Position numbers and translations under genes: made by a program. A model generated the notes under the pieces. That model had not been told where the DNA came from. It worked only from the letters and a program-made list of their open reading frames with translations, and ran no database searches. Positions 7,563 to 15,318 of a stretch of 21,509 nucleotides of DNA are shown here, one piece after another; positions within the stretch are counted from its first letter, which is position 1; every line of letters starts with the position of its first letter. The stretch comes from Bacillota bacterium. Its GTDB lineage: Bacteria > Bacillota > Clostridia > Oscillospirales > Ruminococcaceae. The stretch is from positions 1 to 21,509 of the forward strand of contig JAEWWW010000044.1 of NCBI GenBank assembly GCA_023396215.1. The letters run 5' to 3'.

Positions 7563-7759
7563 CTTTATGCTCCCTTTCGTATTGGAAGAATCTTTCCCCC
7601 TCTCCCCGGCCTTTGGGCAAAGGCTGCGGGAAGGGGTACCGGCGGCGGGCCAAGCCCCTCCCCGGCCCCAAAGGCAACCGCCGCAGCGGGAGGGGGGCCG
7701 GGGGTTGGCCGCAAGCCCGAACCAACCGCCCGCAGGCGGCGGCTCGGTTCTGTTTCACG
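7563..7759 (-). repeat. GC-rich hairpin-forming spacer between dehydrogenase and isomerase genes
   Basis: This 197-bp spacer contrasts with the tight spacing elsewhere in the operon. It contains imperfect inverted repeats: CCTTTG/CAAAGG near 7611-7624 inside CCCC/GGGG arms, a second block of the same type at about 7658-7706, and a hairpin GAACC-AA-CCGCC / GGCGG-CGGCT-CGGTTC near 7718-7749, just after the dehydrogenase stop. None has a T-run. A mobile intergenic repeat or an mRNA-processing or stability element is possible; no gene is seen. Confidence 0.5.
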
Positions 7760-8917
7760 TCAAATTATGCTTTTGAAAAGCTCCTCTATCTCGGCTGCGG
7801 AGGGCTGTACAGGGTTGTTGGGAAGGCTGCCGTCCTGCAGGGTCTTTTCGGCCAGCAGGACCACATCCTCCCGGCGCACGCCCAGCGTCCCCAGCGCCAC
7901 CCGGGTGCCGATGGTTTCCGAAAGCCGCTCAATTTTCTCTATGAGGATATCGCACCTTTCGGCGTCGCTTTTGCCTGCGCAGTCCAGCGGGAAGATTACT
8001 TCTGCAACCTCGCCGTATTGCCGCTCGGCCTTTGCGTTGCTGCGGTTAAAGCGCATCACAACCGGCAGCAGGATGGCGTTGCACAGGCCGTGGGGCAGAT
8101 CGTAAACCGCGCTGAGCTGGTGGGACATCGAATGCACCAGCCCCACGCCGCCGTTGCCAAAGGCAAGCCCCGCCAGATATTGGGCGGTGGCCATCGCCTC
8201 GCGGCTTTTCTCGTCGCTGGTGGCTACGGCGCTTTTCAGGTGGGCGAACACCAGCCGAATGGCGGAAAGGGCCAGCTCGCTTGCCAGCAAAAAGCCGCTT
8301 TTGGAGGTGCAGCACTCCACCGCGTGGGTAAGGGCGTCCATGCCGGTACCTGCGGTGAGGGCGGCGGGCAGACCCATCATCAGCTCATGGTCGTTGACCG
8401 CGATGGCCACCAGAGCGTTTTTATCCCGGTTGCCGTACTTCTCCCCTGTTGCTTCCTCCACCATCACATAGGCGCGGGTGCATTCGCTGCCGGTGCCTGC
8501 GGTGGTGTTGACCGCGATGATGGGCAGCGACGGAACCCGGCTTCTGTCTCTGCCGCGGTAATCCTGCACCTTGCCGCCGTTGGTGGCGACAATCCCGATG
8601 GCCTTGGCGCAGTCGTGGGCCGAGCCGCCGCCGATGGAAAGCAGGAAGTCGCAGCCGTTTTGCCTGAGCATCTCCAGCCCCGCTTCCGCATTGGCGATGG
8701 TGGGGTTGGGCTTCACCTGGTCAAACAGCAGGTACTCTATACCCGCTTCATCCAGCACGTCGGTCACCTTTGCCACAACGCCCAGCTTGACCAGCCCCGC
8801 GTCGGTCACCACCAGCCCTTTCTGATACCCCGCTTCCTGAATGGCTGTTTTCAGACCCTCACGGCAGCCGTAGCCAAACAGCGACAGCCGGGGAGCATAA
8901 TACTCGTATTTTTCCAT
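7760..8917 (-). CDS. Iron-containing (group III) alcohol dehydrogenase
   Basis: The 385-residue NAD(P)-dependent enzyme has the FucO/AdhB-type fold. The nucleotide-binding motif GGGSAHD is at 96-102. NTTAGTGSE lies at 137-145. Predicted metal ligands are Asp194 and His198 (GTGMDALTHAVE), His262 (GLVHSMSH) and His276 (YDLPHG), with the conserved His266 also present. The start is placed by AAAGGGG, which overlaps the stop of the aldolase gene 5 bp upstream. In this context it should reduce the aldehyde released by the aldolase: acetaldehyde to ethanol, or 2-methylthioacetaldehyde to 2-methylthioethanol. The reaction direction and aldehyde are inferred. Lactaldehyde reductase activity is the main alternative for this family. 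Confidence 0.93.
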   Translation of the reverse strand: MEKYEYYAPRLSLFGYGCREGLKTAIQEAGYQKGLVVTDAGLVKLGVVAKVTDVLDEAGIEYLLFDQVKPNPTIANAEAGLEMLRQNGCDFLLSIGGGSAHDCAKAIGIVATNGGKVQDYRGRDRSRVPSLPIIAVNTTAGTGSECTRAYVMVEEATGEKYGNRDKNALVAIAVNDHELMMGLPAALTAGTGMDALTHAVECCTSKSGFLLASELALSAIRLVFAHLKSAVATSDEKSREAMATAQYLAGLAFGNGGVGLVHSMSHQLSAVYDLPHGLCNAILLPVVMRFNRSNAKAERQYGEVAEVIFPLDCAGKSDAERCDILIEKIERLSETIGTRVALGTLGVRREDVVLLAEKTLQDGSLPNNPVQPSAAEIEELFKSII

Positions 8918-8922
8918 CAGCC

Positions 8923-9576
8923 TTACCCCTTTCTTTGTTGCATGCGGTTTTTCATCGCCTGAATATACTGTTCCTCGATGGTGTGTACCGGGCCGTTGCT
9001 TTTTGCAAGGGAGTATATCTTTGCGGCGTCCTCTACATAGACGGCGCGGATGTAGGCCTCGTTGAGCGTTCTGCCGACGGTGAGCACCCCGTGGTTTGCC
9101 AGCAGGCAGCCGTTGGCGACGTCCTCGATGGCCTTGAGGGCCTCTACCCCCATCTCGACCGTGCCGGGGATGGCAAACTGCGATACCGGAACCGCCCCGC
9201 CCAGAAACGGCACCATCTCGATGAGGATGACCGGAATCATCTCGTGGTTCACCGCAAAGGAGGTTGCGTAGGGCGAGTGGGTGTGCACCACCGCACGGAT
9301 ATCCGGCATATTTTCATACATGTAGGCGTGCATCTGCCATTCGGAGGAGGGCCGGTAGCTGCCCCAGACAATATTGCCGTCCAGCGTCAGGCAGACGGCG
9401 TCCTCCTCGGTCATGGTGTGGTACGAAACCGAGGTGGGGGTGATGGTCATAATCCCCGTTTCGGGGTCATAGGTGCTCAGGTTGCCGCTGGTACCGGCGA
9501 AAAGCCCTTCCTGGTAAGACTGCCGGGCCATCTCCACCAGATGCCGCCTCTGCGCCAAAAATTCTAATTGCTGCAT
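8923..9576 (-). CDS. Class II aldolase (5-deoxyribulose-1-P / methylthioribulose-1-P aldolase, FucA-like)
   Basis: The 217-residue protein of the class II aldolase/adducin family is close in length to FucA (215). The phosphate-binding loop GTSGNLS is at 28-34. The catalytic-type Glu79 (SSEWQMH) and metal ligands His98, His100 (VVHTHSPYATSF) and His162 (LLANHGVLTVG) are all present. The enzyme should cleave a ketose 1-phosphate to DHAP plus an aldehyde. FucA, RhaD and araD-type epimerases are related alternatives, as is the MtnB dehydratase. The neighbouring kinase and isomerase, with no enolase-phosphatase or dioxygenase, favour the DHAP-shunt aldolase. ATG 9576 is preferred because AAAGGA precedes it; the longer frame would need a TTG at 9618. 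Confidence 0.88.
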   Translation of the reverse strand: MQQLEFLAQRRHLVEMARQSYQEGLFAGTSGNLSTYDPETGIMTITPTSVSYHTMTEEDAVCLTLDGNIVWGSYRPSSEWQMHAYMYENMPDIRAVVHTHSPYATSFAVNHEMIPVILIEMVPFLGGAVPVSQFAIPGTVEMGVEALKAIEDVANGCLLANHGVLTVGRTLNEAYIRAVYVEDAAKIYSLAKSNGPVHTIEEQYIQAMKNRMQQRKG

Positions 9577-9703
9577 ATTGCTTAGTCCTTTCAGGGTATG
9601 AAGTTTGGTATAAAACAACCTTTACCGCCTGTCTGCGGCAGCGCGGCCGGGTTTTTGCTAAAACGCTTTGAAAGCTCCGGAGCTGCTGCAGGCGGGGGGC
9701 TGC
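9577..9703 (-). other. Spacer between kinase and aldolase genes
   Basis: This 127-bp spacer contains a perfect 12-bp palindrome, AGCTCCGGAGCT, at 9673-9684. It has no clear terminator or promoter. Confidence 0.4.
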
Positions 9704-10927
9704 CTATGCTTGGGCGGCCGCCCGGTGTATCGCCTGAATATAGTCGCCGCCCTGCTTAAAACGGTCGTAGCGCCCAAAGATAAACTCCTTGGCGGCCAAA
9801 ACGCAGACCCGCTCGGCCCATGCCCGCTTTTCGGGATCCTGAATGCCGGTGATGTCCTTGACCTTGGCGGTGCCTATGATGCGCCGGTTCAGCTCCAGAC
9901 CCGCCACGCCGGCTGTGTCGGATAAAATATCCTCCAGATACCACAGGGCATAGCCGGGGGTTTGAAAGAGCGCATCCTGCACCTTTGTTTCAAGGATGTG
10001 CATCGCCTTTTCCTTAAACAGGTCTATCACCTGTGTGATGCTGGCTTCAAGCCATTGCAGGAAAGCCTGACGCTCCGCCGCGTCGCCGATGGTGACGCTA
10101 GCGTTTGCCCATGCGAACAGCAGGTTGGCGACGACGTTGCCCACATCGTAGCCGATGGGGCCAAAAAAGGCGAACTCGGGGTCGAGCACCATGGTGCTGC
10201 CCTCGCGGACAAAGATGGACCCGGTGTGCAGGTCGCCGTGAATGAGCGCCTGCGCCTTGGATTCAAACTGGTTTTTCAGCTTGGCGGCCTCAAGGCGCAG
10301 CGCCTCGTCCTCATAGAGCTGCTGGGTCAAAAAGGCGCTGTTTGGCTCAAACAGGACGTTTCTGCCGCTGAGGTTGGTATAAGGCTCGGTGTACACCAGC
10401 CGCTCGCTGATGTCGCAAAGGCTGGGGTTTATGTAGCTTTTGACCAGTTCTTTTTTCTCTTTGGGGGGCAGCACCGCGTCGCTGGTGCGCAGCAGCGTCT
10501 GGGCCAAAAAGGTGGTGATATCCTGTGCAAAGGTGGAAAAGGTCTTATGGTCTATCAGCGCATAGCGCATGTTGTCATAATCCCGCAAATCCTCCATCAC
10601 GAGGCAGCACATCACAGGGTCGTAGAGAAATACCTGAGGCACAAGCCCGGGGGCCAGCTCGCCCTGCCGCTGCAAAACCTCGGCCTCGATGCGGTTGCGG
10701 TCGACGCTGATGGCGCCCTTGCTGGTGCGGATATGGACATCCGCATGCTTGATGATGACCGACCGCTGGCCGGACGCATCCTGCACCCGGAACACATAGT
10801 TGATGTTGCCGTCCCCAATTTCGTTGCAGACCAGCTCTTCATCGGGGGCAAACAGGTCCAGCTTTTGCCGGGCGTAGGCGATTGCGTCCTGCTCGTTCAT
10901 TCTGAAGTGTTTTGTAAAATCCGTCAT
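9704..10927 (-). CDS. mtnK: S-methyl-5-thioribose kinase
   Basis: The 407-residue cytoplasmic kinase of the MtnK/choline-kinase fold phosphorylates the anomeric hydroxyl of 5-methylthioribose; MtnK enzymes of DHAP-shunt bacteria are reported to accept 5-deoxyribose too. A glycine-rich loop, GDGNINYVF, is at 38-46, followed by Lys60 (VIIKHAD). The catalytic loop is HGDLHTGSIF at 230-239 with Asp232, and the metal-binding block is DPEFAFFGPIGYDVG at 249-263. These are the hallmarks of MtnK rather than of generic aminoglycoside phosphotransferases. The start at 10927 is set by GGAGGAG; the longer frame from 11044 runs into the permease gene and has no family support. It lies directly after the ABC permease gene, linking import to phosphorylation. 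Confidence 0.95.
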   Translation of the reverse strand: MTDFTKHFRMNEQDAIAYARQKLDLFAPDEELVCNEIGDGNINYVFRVQDASGQRSVIIKHADVHIRTSKGAISVDRNRIEAEVLQRQGELAPGLVPQVFLYDPVMCCLVMEDLRDYDNMRYALIDHKTFSTFAQDITTFLAQTLLRTSDAVLPPKEKKELVKSYINPSLCDISERLVYTEPYTNLSGRNVLFEPNSAFLTQQLYEDEALRLEAAKLKNQFESKAQALIHGDLHTGSIFVREGSTMVLDPEFAFFGPIGYDVGNVVANLLFAWANASVTIGDAAERQAFLQWLEASITQVIDLFKEKAMHILETKVQDALFQTPGYALWYLEDILSDTAGVAGLELNRRIIGTAKVKDITGIQDPEKRAWAERVCVLAAKEFIFGRYDRFKQGGDYIQAIHRAAAQA

Positions 10928-10991
10928 CTGTATCTCCTCCGACCAACAATCTATAGCGGCTGAGAGGCGGTTTTCCGTTTCCGGAAACGCC
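10928..10991 (-). other. Intercistronic palindrome between permease and kinase genes
   Basis: The perfect 14-bp palindrome CGTTTCCGGAAACG lies at 10976-10989 within a larger imperfect GGCG/CGCC fold, directly after the permease stop. There is no T-run, so an mRNA-stability or processing hairpin is more likely than a terminator. Confidence 0.45.
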
Positions 10992-11972
10992 CTAGTCTTC
11001 TTTGATGCTGTAGTAGGTGGACGCCAGCGCAATGGCCAGTACAACGCCCTTTACCATGTTAAGCGCATAGTAGGGCACCGACATCATAATCAGTCCGTTA
11101 TCCAGCAGACCCACCAAGGTAGCCCCTATCAGGGTGCCGACGGCGTTGGGCTTGCCCTGCCCCGCCACCGAGCGGCCGATAAAAACAGCCGAAAGCGCGG
11201 GCATCTGGTAAGAGTTTGCGCCGTTTATCTGGGCACTCTGGTTGCGCGAGGCCACCAGAACACCGGCTATGGCAATAAAGACGCCCGCCATAAGGCCCGC
11301 GATGATTCTGTACTTTTTCTCGGGAATGCCCGAAAGCCGCGCCGCAATTTTATTGCCGCCCACCGCGTAGATATAGCGGCCGTACTTGGTGTAGTTCAAA
11401 AACACATGCACAAAGGCCACCGATACCAGCATGATGATGATAATGGTGGGCGAGGTGCCCAGCACCTTGAGGGTCTGGGGCACAATGCCGGTGGAGGGGG
11501 CGCCGTCGGGGCGCGGCATGCCGGAGCTGATGGCGCCGCCGCCCGAGTAGGTCAGGCTGAGGCCGTCGAGCAAAAACATCATGGCGCAGGTGGCCAGCAG
11601 GTCGGGAATTTTGCATTTGACGATGAGGAACATGGTGACCCCCTGCAGCAGCAGGCAGCCCAGCAGCGCGTAGGGGATGGCAATCCAGAGGCTGGTGTTG
11701 TACCAGATAACCATGCTCATCAGCAGGAAGCTGGCCATGGTCGCGGCCGAACCGGCCGAAAGGTCGAAGCCGCCCACCGACAAAATCAGGGTCAGGCCCA
11801 TTGCCAATACCGTGGTAATAGAGATGGAACGAAAAATTGTGGTGAAGTTATCCGAGGTAGCAAAGGTCCCCGGCATCATCAGCGAGAAAAAAGCAAACAG
11901 AAGCACCACCGCCATAACAGCGGCCCAATCCCTGATCCATTTTCCTGCTTGAAACTTATTTAGCTTTCCCAT
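10992..11972 (-). CDS. Sugar ABC transporter permease (RbsC-type)
   Basis: The 326-residue inner-membrane permease of the ribose/xylose/galactose branch (BPD_transp_2 fold) has about eight to ten hydrophobic segments. Conserved features include GLTLILSVGGFDLSAGS (about 74-90) and, later, GGNKIAARLSGI and FIGRSVAGQGKPNAVGTLIGA. In this class one permease works as a homodimer with a double ATPase and a lipoprotein receptor. ATG 11972 follows GGGAGG, which lies inside the end of the ATPase gene, so the two are translationally coupled with a 4-bp gap. The sugar is inferred to be 5-methylthioribose or 5-deoxyribose from the downstream kinase; ribose itself cannot be excluded from sequence. Confidence 0.94.
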   Translation of the reverse strand: MGKLNKFQAGKWIRDWAAVMAVVLLFAFFSLMMPGTFATSDNFTTIFRSISITTVLAMGLTLILSVGGFDLSAGSAATMASFLLMSMVIWYNTSLWIAIPYALLGCLLLQGVTMFLIVKCKIPDLLATCAMMFLLDGLSLTYSGGGAISSGMPRPDGAPSTGIVPQTLKVLGTSPTIIIIMLVSVAFVHVFLNYTKYGRYIYAVGGNKIAARLSGIPEKKYRIIAGLMAGVFIAIAGVLVASRNQSAQINGANSYQMPALSAVFIGRSVAGQGKPNAVGTLIGATLVGLLDNGLIMMSVPYYALNMVKGVVLAIALASTYYSIKED

Positions 11973-11976
11973 CGAT

Positions 11977-13500
11977 TTATTTGCCTCCCGTTGAATAATA
12001 CATAATCTCATCTTCGGTGGTTTGGCTGGTCACCAGCTCAGCCGAGATTTTTCCGCCGTACATCACATAGGTGCGGTCGGTGATGGAAAGGATTTCAGCC
12101 ACCTCGCTGGTAACATACAGGACGCATTTGCCCTGTGCGGCAATCTCTTGAATCAGCTTAAAAATATCCTGCTTGGCGCCTACGTCTACGCCCTTGGTGG
12201 GTTCGTCAAATATATACACTTCACAGTCGGCTGCCAGCCACTTGCCCACCGCAACCTTTTGCTGGTTGCCGCCCGACAGATAGCGGACATACTGTGTTTC
12301 CGACGGTGTCTTTATGCTCAAATCCTGAATATACCGTTGTGCGTTTTTGCGCTCGGCCTGACGCCGGATAAAACCGCCCGCGTGGCAAAACCGCGAAAGG
12401 TCGGCTGCCGAGAGATTGAAGTAGACCGGTTCGTCCACCATAATCCCCTCCTTGCGCCTTTCCTCGGGCACCAGCCCGATGCGGGCTTTTACAGCGGCGG
12501 TGGTGTTTTTAATTTTGGTTTCCTTGCCGTCCAGCACAATGCAGCCGCCGCTGTGGCAAATCTCGCCGAACAGCACCTTGCAAAGCTCGGTTTTACCCGC
12601 GCCTACCAGCCCGCTGACGCCGACGATTTCGCCCCTGCGAACCTGAATGGAAATATCCTCGAGGCCGCCGGCCGTGCTACACAGGTTTTTGGTTTCAAGG
12701 TAAACCTCGCCGGGGCTCAGCTGCACTTTGGGGAAGTTCTCTTCAAAGCTGCGGCCCAGCATCTTATCCACAATCTCTTTAATGGTCAGCTCCGGGGTAA
12801 CCGGCATATTTTCCACAATCTCACCGTTTCGCATCACCGTAACCGATTTGCAGATGGTTAAAACCTCCTGCAAACGGTGGGAGATAAAGATAACCCCGAT
12901 GTTTTCGCTTTCCATCAGCTCGCCTATCAGCCGGAAAAGCTCTCTGGTTTCAGATTGGCTGAGGGGCGCGGTAGGTTCGTCCAAAATGAGAAAGCTGCAT
13001 TTTTCCTGCACGGCGCGGGCAATCAAAATCATCTGCTTCTGCGCCAGCGAGAGCTGCCCCACCATCTCGTCCACCCCGACGTTGATGTGCAGGCGCTCCA
13101 GTATCTTTTTGGCTTCACGGCGAAGCTCGCCCCAGTTAATCCAGGCCTTGCCCTTCATGCCGCCAATCATCTTGTTCATCATGATGTTTTCCGCAACCGT
13201 CTGGGTTGCAAAAAGCGCCATATCCACTTCCTGATACACAATCTCGATGCCCAGCTTTTTGGCCTTGGCGGGCGAACTTAAATCCGCTTTTTCTCCGCCG
13301 AAATAAACATCGCCGGTGTACCCGGGGTTGGCCCCCGCCAGCACCTTCATCAGGGTGGATTTGCCCGCCCCGTTTGCGCCCACCACCGCGCGGATATCGC
13401 CTGTTTCCATCACGAAATCGACGTTGGAAAGCGCTTTCACACCCGGGAATTCAATCGATACATCTTTGACTTCCAGCTTTAATCTTTGTTTTTCAGACAT
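11977..13500 (-). CDS. Sugar ABC transporter ATP-binding protein, double domain (RbsA-type)
   Basis: The 507-residue peripheral membrane ATPase has two ABC domains in tandem, the standard size for RbsA/MglA. Domain 1 has Walker A GANGAGKST (41-49), a relaxed signature LSLAQKQ (150-156), Walker B LILDEPT (171-177) and switch His208. Domain 2 has a degenerate P-loop, GLVGAGKTE (297-305), signature LSGGNQQK (408-415) and Walker B VYIFDEPTKGVDVG (428-441). Such asymmetry is usual in carbohydrate importers of this branch. The start at 13500 gives MSEKQRLKLEV and follows a GGGGGA site about 12 nt away. The longer frame from 13611 runs through GC-rich spacer. It is part of the SBP-ATPase-permease importer. 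Confidence 0.95.
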   Translation of the reverse strand: MSEKQRLKLEVKDVSIEFPGVKALSNVDFVMETGDIRAVVGANGAGKSTLMKVLAGANPGYTGDVYFGGEKADLSSPAKAKKLGIEIVYQEVDMALFATQTVAENIMMNKMIGGMKGKAWINWGELRREAKKILERLHINVGVDEMVGQLSLAQKQMILIARAVQEKCSFLILDEPTAPLSQSETRELFRLIGELMESENIGVIFISHRLQEVLTICKSVTVMRNGEIVENMPVTPELTIKEIVDKMLGRSFEENFPKVQLSPGEVYLETKNLCSTAGGLEDISIQVRRGEIVGVSGLVGAGKTELCKVLFGEICHSGGCIVLDGKETKIKNTTAAVKARIGLVPEERRKEGIMVDEPVYFNLSAADLSRFCHAGGFIRRQAERKNAQRYIQDLSIKTPSETQYVRYLSGGNQQKVAVGKWLAADCEVYIFDEPTKGVDVGAKQDIFKLIQEIAAQGKCVLYVTSEVAEILSITDRTYVMYGGKISAELVTSQTTEDEIMYYSTGGK

Positions 13501-13812
13501 GCCGGTGTATATCCCCCTTTTTCGCTCCGCTATGTTTTGCACCGCAGCTTTTGGCGCCTGACCCCGGTAAAGCCGCTTTGGGCCGCCTGAATGATAAGAC
13601 AACCACGGCAAACAGCCGGCGTTTGTTCAGCGCTGATGCCGCTTATGCCGTGGTCGTCTTTCAGGTACAGGCTATGCCCGCGGCTGTGGCGCCGCCTTTA
13701 TGTTGCCGGGGGGTTCCCCTTTGCGGGCCGATGCAGCCCGCCTGCGGCAATCTCAGAATGCCTTTGGATTGCCGTAAAAAACATAACCTGTTTTTACTGT
13801 CGTGGAGCGGTA
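13501..13812 (-). other. Hairpin-rich intercistronic region after the binding-protein gene
   Basis: No gene is seen in this 312-bp spacer between the binding-protein and ATPase genes. It contains three nested or consecutive inverted repeats: AAGACAACCACGGCA (13596-13610) with its complement at 13646-13660; GCGGGC-CGATGCA-GCCCGC inside TTGCCG/CGGCAA arms at about 13702-13752; and CGGCAATC / GATTGCCG at about 13745-13774. None has a proper T-run. Hairpins after a receptor gene often stabilise the upstream message so that more receptor than ATPase is made; that role is inferred here. Confidence 0.5.
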
Positions 13813-14937
13813 TTACTTTTTCAGATAAGGCGCCATCCAGTCGGAGATATGGTCGTCGTTGACGCCGTAGCCGTCGATGGTTTCTTTCAGGTTCAGCACG
13901 TTGGAGCCGCTGTTGAGCATCTCGCCCAGAACGAGGGAGGGGGTCAGCTTGTAGACGTCCTCGGTTTCTTCGCCGTTGAGCTTCATCGCCAGCATGCGCA
14001 CGCCCTGCTGGCCGACGGTGGTAAAGTCAACGGTGGAGCAGGCTCTCCAGGCGGAGTCTTTTTCCAGCATGTAGTTGATATCCTGATTGGAGATATCCAC
14101 CGATACCATGGGGATATCGTTTCTGCCGGCTTCCAGCATTGCCACATAAGCGCCGCGGGCGTATGCGTCATAGCAGGCCCAGATGGCGTCTACCTCGCCC
14201 TTGGGGTATTTCGGCAGAGCAGCCGCAACCACCTGTGCCATGCTGGCCTCGGCGTTGGAGGGGTCGATGGGGCCAAGCACCTCGAGGGTTTCAATCAGGC
14301 CTTTTTCCTCATATTTGAGGTAGGATTCCTGACGGCGGTCAAAGGGAGCGATGCCGGGGCCCCGCCAGATTTTCAGAATCTTGATGGGCTCTTTCTTGGC
14401 CACCTTGTCGGGATACAGGCCGTTGCAGATGTAGCCCAGCAGCATATCGGCCAGAGCCTGGTCGTCCTGGAACATCTGGGTAACGCCCTCGATGGCAGTT
14501 TCTTTACCGGTGGAATCTACCAGCTTGGTATCGAAGCAAACCACCTTGATGCCCTTGTCTACCAGCATTTTTACCAGGTCATAGGCTGTTTCCTGATTGC
14601 CGTGGGAAAGGAGCATGGCGTCGTAGCCCTGATTGGCGCAGGTGTTGACATAATCCTGGAACTTTACGTTATCAACATCGGTAAAGTATACGTCCAGTGT
14701 CATGCCCAGCGCTTTTGCTGTTTCGGTTGCACCGGCAACCGCCATCTGAAAGATATCGGTAGAGGTAACGTTGAGTATGTACGCAATCTTGTAGCCTTTT
14801 GAGGTAAAGTCTGAGTCTGGAGTAGGAGAAGATGTTCCCGGTTGCGAAGGGGCCGGTGCGCTTGGTGCAGGTGAACCGCCGCAGGCAGCCAAGGCTACCA
14901 TTAAAAACGCCATGAACAAAACGAGCACTTTTTTCAT
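13813..14937 (-). CDS. Sugar ABC transporter substrate-binding lipoprotein (periplasmic-binding-protein type I)
   Basis: The 374-residue protein begins with a lipoprotein signal peptide, MKKVLVLFMAFLMVALAAC, with lipobox LAAC and lipidated Cys19. A Ser/Pro/Ala-rich tether follows (about 20-45). The mature domain has the RbsB-like type I fold: GYKIAYILNVTSTDIFQMAV near the start, then GYDAMLLSHG, DKGIKVVCFDTK and IWACYDAYARGAYVAML. It should be anchored outside the membrane and capture the sugar for the ATPase/permease pair. Nucleoside-type or autoinducer-type ligands are possible for this broad fold. ATG 14937 has an ideal AGGAGG 7 nt upstream. As the first gene of the operon it faces the divergent DeoR regulator. 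Confidence 0.94.
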   Translation of the reverse strand: MKKVLVLFMAFLMVALAACGGSPAPSAPAPSQPGTSSPTPDSDFTSKGYKIAYILNVTSTDIFQMAVAGATETAKALGMTLDVYFTDVDNVKFQDYVNTCANQGYDAMLLSHGNQETAYDLVKMLVDKGIKVVCFDTKLVDSTGKETAIEGVTQMFQDDQALADMLLGYICNGLYPDKVAKKEPIKILKIWRGPGIAPFDRRQESYLKYEEKGLIETLEVLGPIDPSNAEASMAQVVAAALPKYPKGEVDAIWACYDAYARGAYVAMLEAGRNDIPMVSVDISNQDINYMLEKDSAWRACSTVDFTTVGQQGVRMLAMKLNGEETEDVYKLTPSLVLGEMLNSGSNVLNLKETIDGYGVNDDHISDWMAPYLKK

Positions 14938-15010
14938 TTTTTTTCCTCCTAATTTTGTTGGGTGTCGGTGTAAAAGACTACCAGCGAAATTAAGATTATC
15001 ATACCGTTTT

Positions 15011-15030
15011 ATGGTTTTCAATGGTTTTTA
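15011..15030. repeat. 10-bp tandem repeat, candidate operator
   Basis: ATGGTTTTCA is followed directly by ATGGTTTTTA (9 of 10 identical). It lies 74-93 bp upstream of the binding-protein start. Direct repeats are common operators for DeoR-family repressors, so this is a candidate binding site for the divergent regulator. Confidence 0.4.
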
Positions 15031-15080
15031 GTGGACTTTGTTTGATTTTTAAGATATTCTCCACATAATACAACTAAAGA

Positions 15081-15109
15081 CCAATAAACTTGTTAAAATA
15101 CACAGTCAA
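15081..15109 (-). promoter_or_regulatory. Weak candidate promoter of the importer/salvage operon
   Basis: On the minus strand TTGACT (15109-15104) and TATTGG (15086-15081) are 17 bp apart. The -10 is poor. An alternative is TTGAAA with GATAAT near 15020-14996 at a short 15-bp spacing, which would overlap the tandem repeat at 15011-15030. Confidence 0.3.
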
Positions 15110-15288
15110 TTCCAACTCAAATAATCGATTATCAATTTAAAAAACATTTTGAGCATTTAATTTTTACTTATATTGGAAATTTTATTGTATGTGCTCTGTT
15201 TTATCTGAAGTATTTTTGGTTTTGTGTGCGTTTAGTTGCTTTTGTTTGGCAATTTTTTATGTGTTGCCCACTTTTTTGATTTTATCTC

Positions 15289-15318
15289 TTGCAAAAGCAT
15301 GGTGCAATTTAGTATGAT
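15289..15318 (+). promoter_or_regulatory. Candidate promoter of the deoR-type gene
   Basis: TTGCAA (15289-15294) and TATGAT (15313-15318) are separated by 18 bp. The predicted transcript would have a leader of about 230 nt before the ATG at 15557. Confidence 0.5.

Noticed and set aside
7613..8962. 449-residue plus-strand ORF over the dehydrogenase gene
   Set aside because: It is the shadow of the iron-type dehydrogenase, whose motifs and metal ligands are intact on the minus strand.
8923..9576. Reading the class II aldolase as MtnB (methylthioribulose-1-P dehydratase)
   Set aside because: MtnB is in the same superfamily, but the aerobic MtnC/MtnD-type enzymes are absent and an alcohol dehydrogenase is coupled to the gene, which favours the aldolase reading. 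Not fully excluded without a phylogeny.
9962..10963. 333-residue plus-strand ORF over mtnK
   Set aside because: It is a shadow of the kinase, which carries all MtnK motifs on the minus strand.
13591..14802. 403-residue plus-strand ORF over the binding-protein gene
   Set aside because: It is antisense to a lipoprotein gene with a clear signal peptide and ribosome site; no supporting features of its own.
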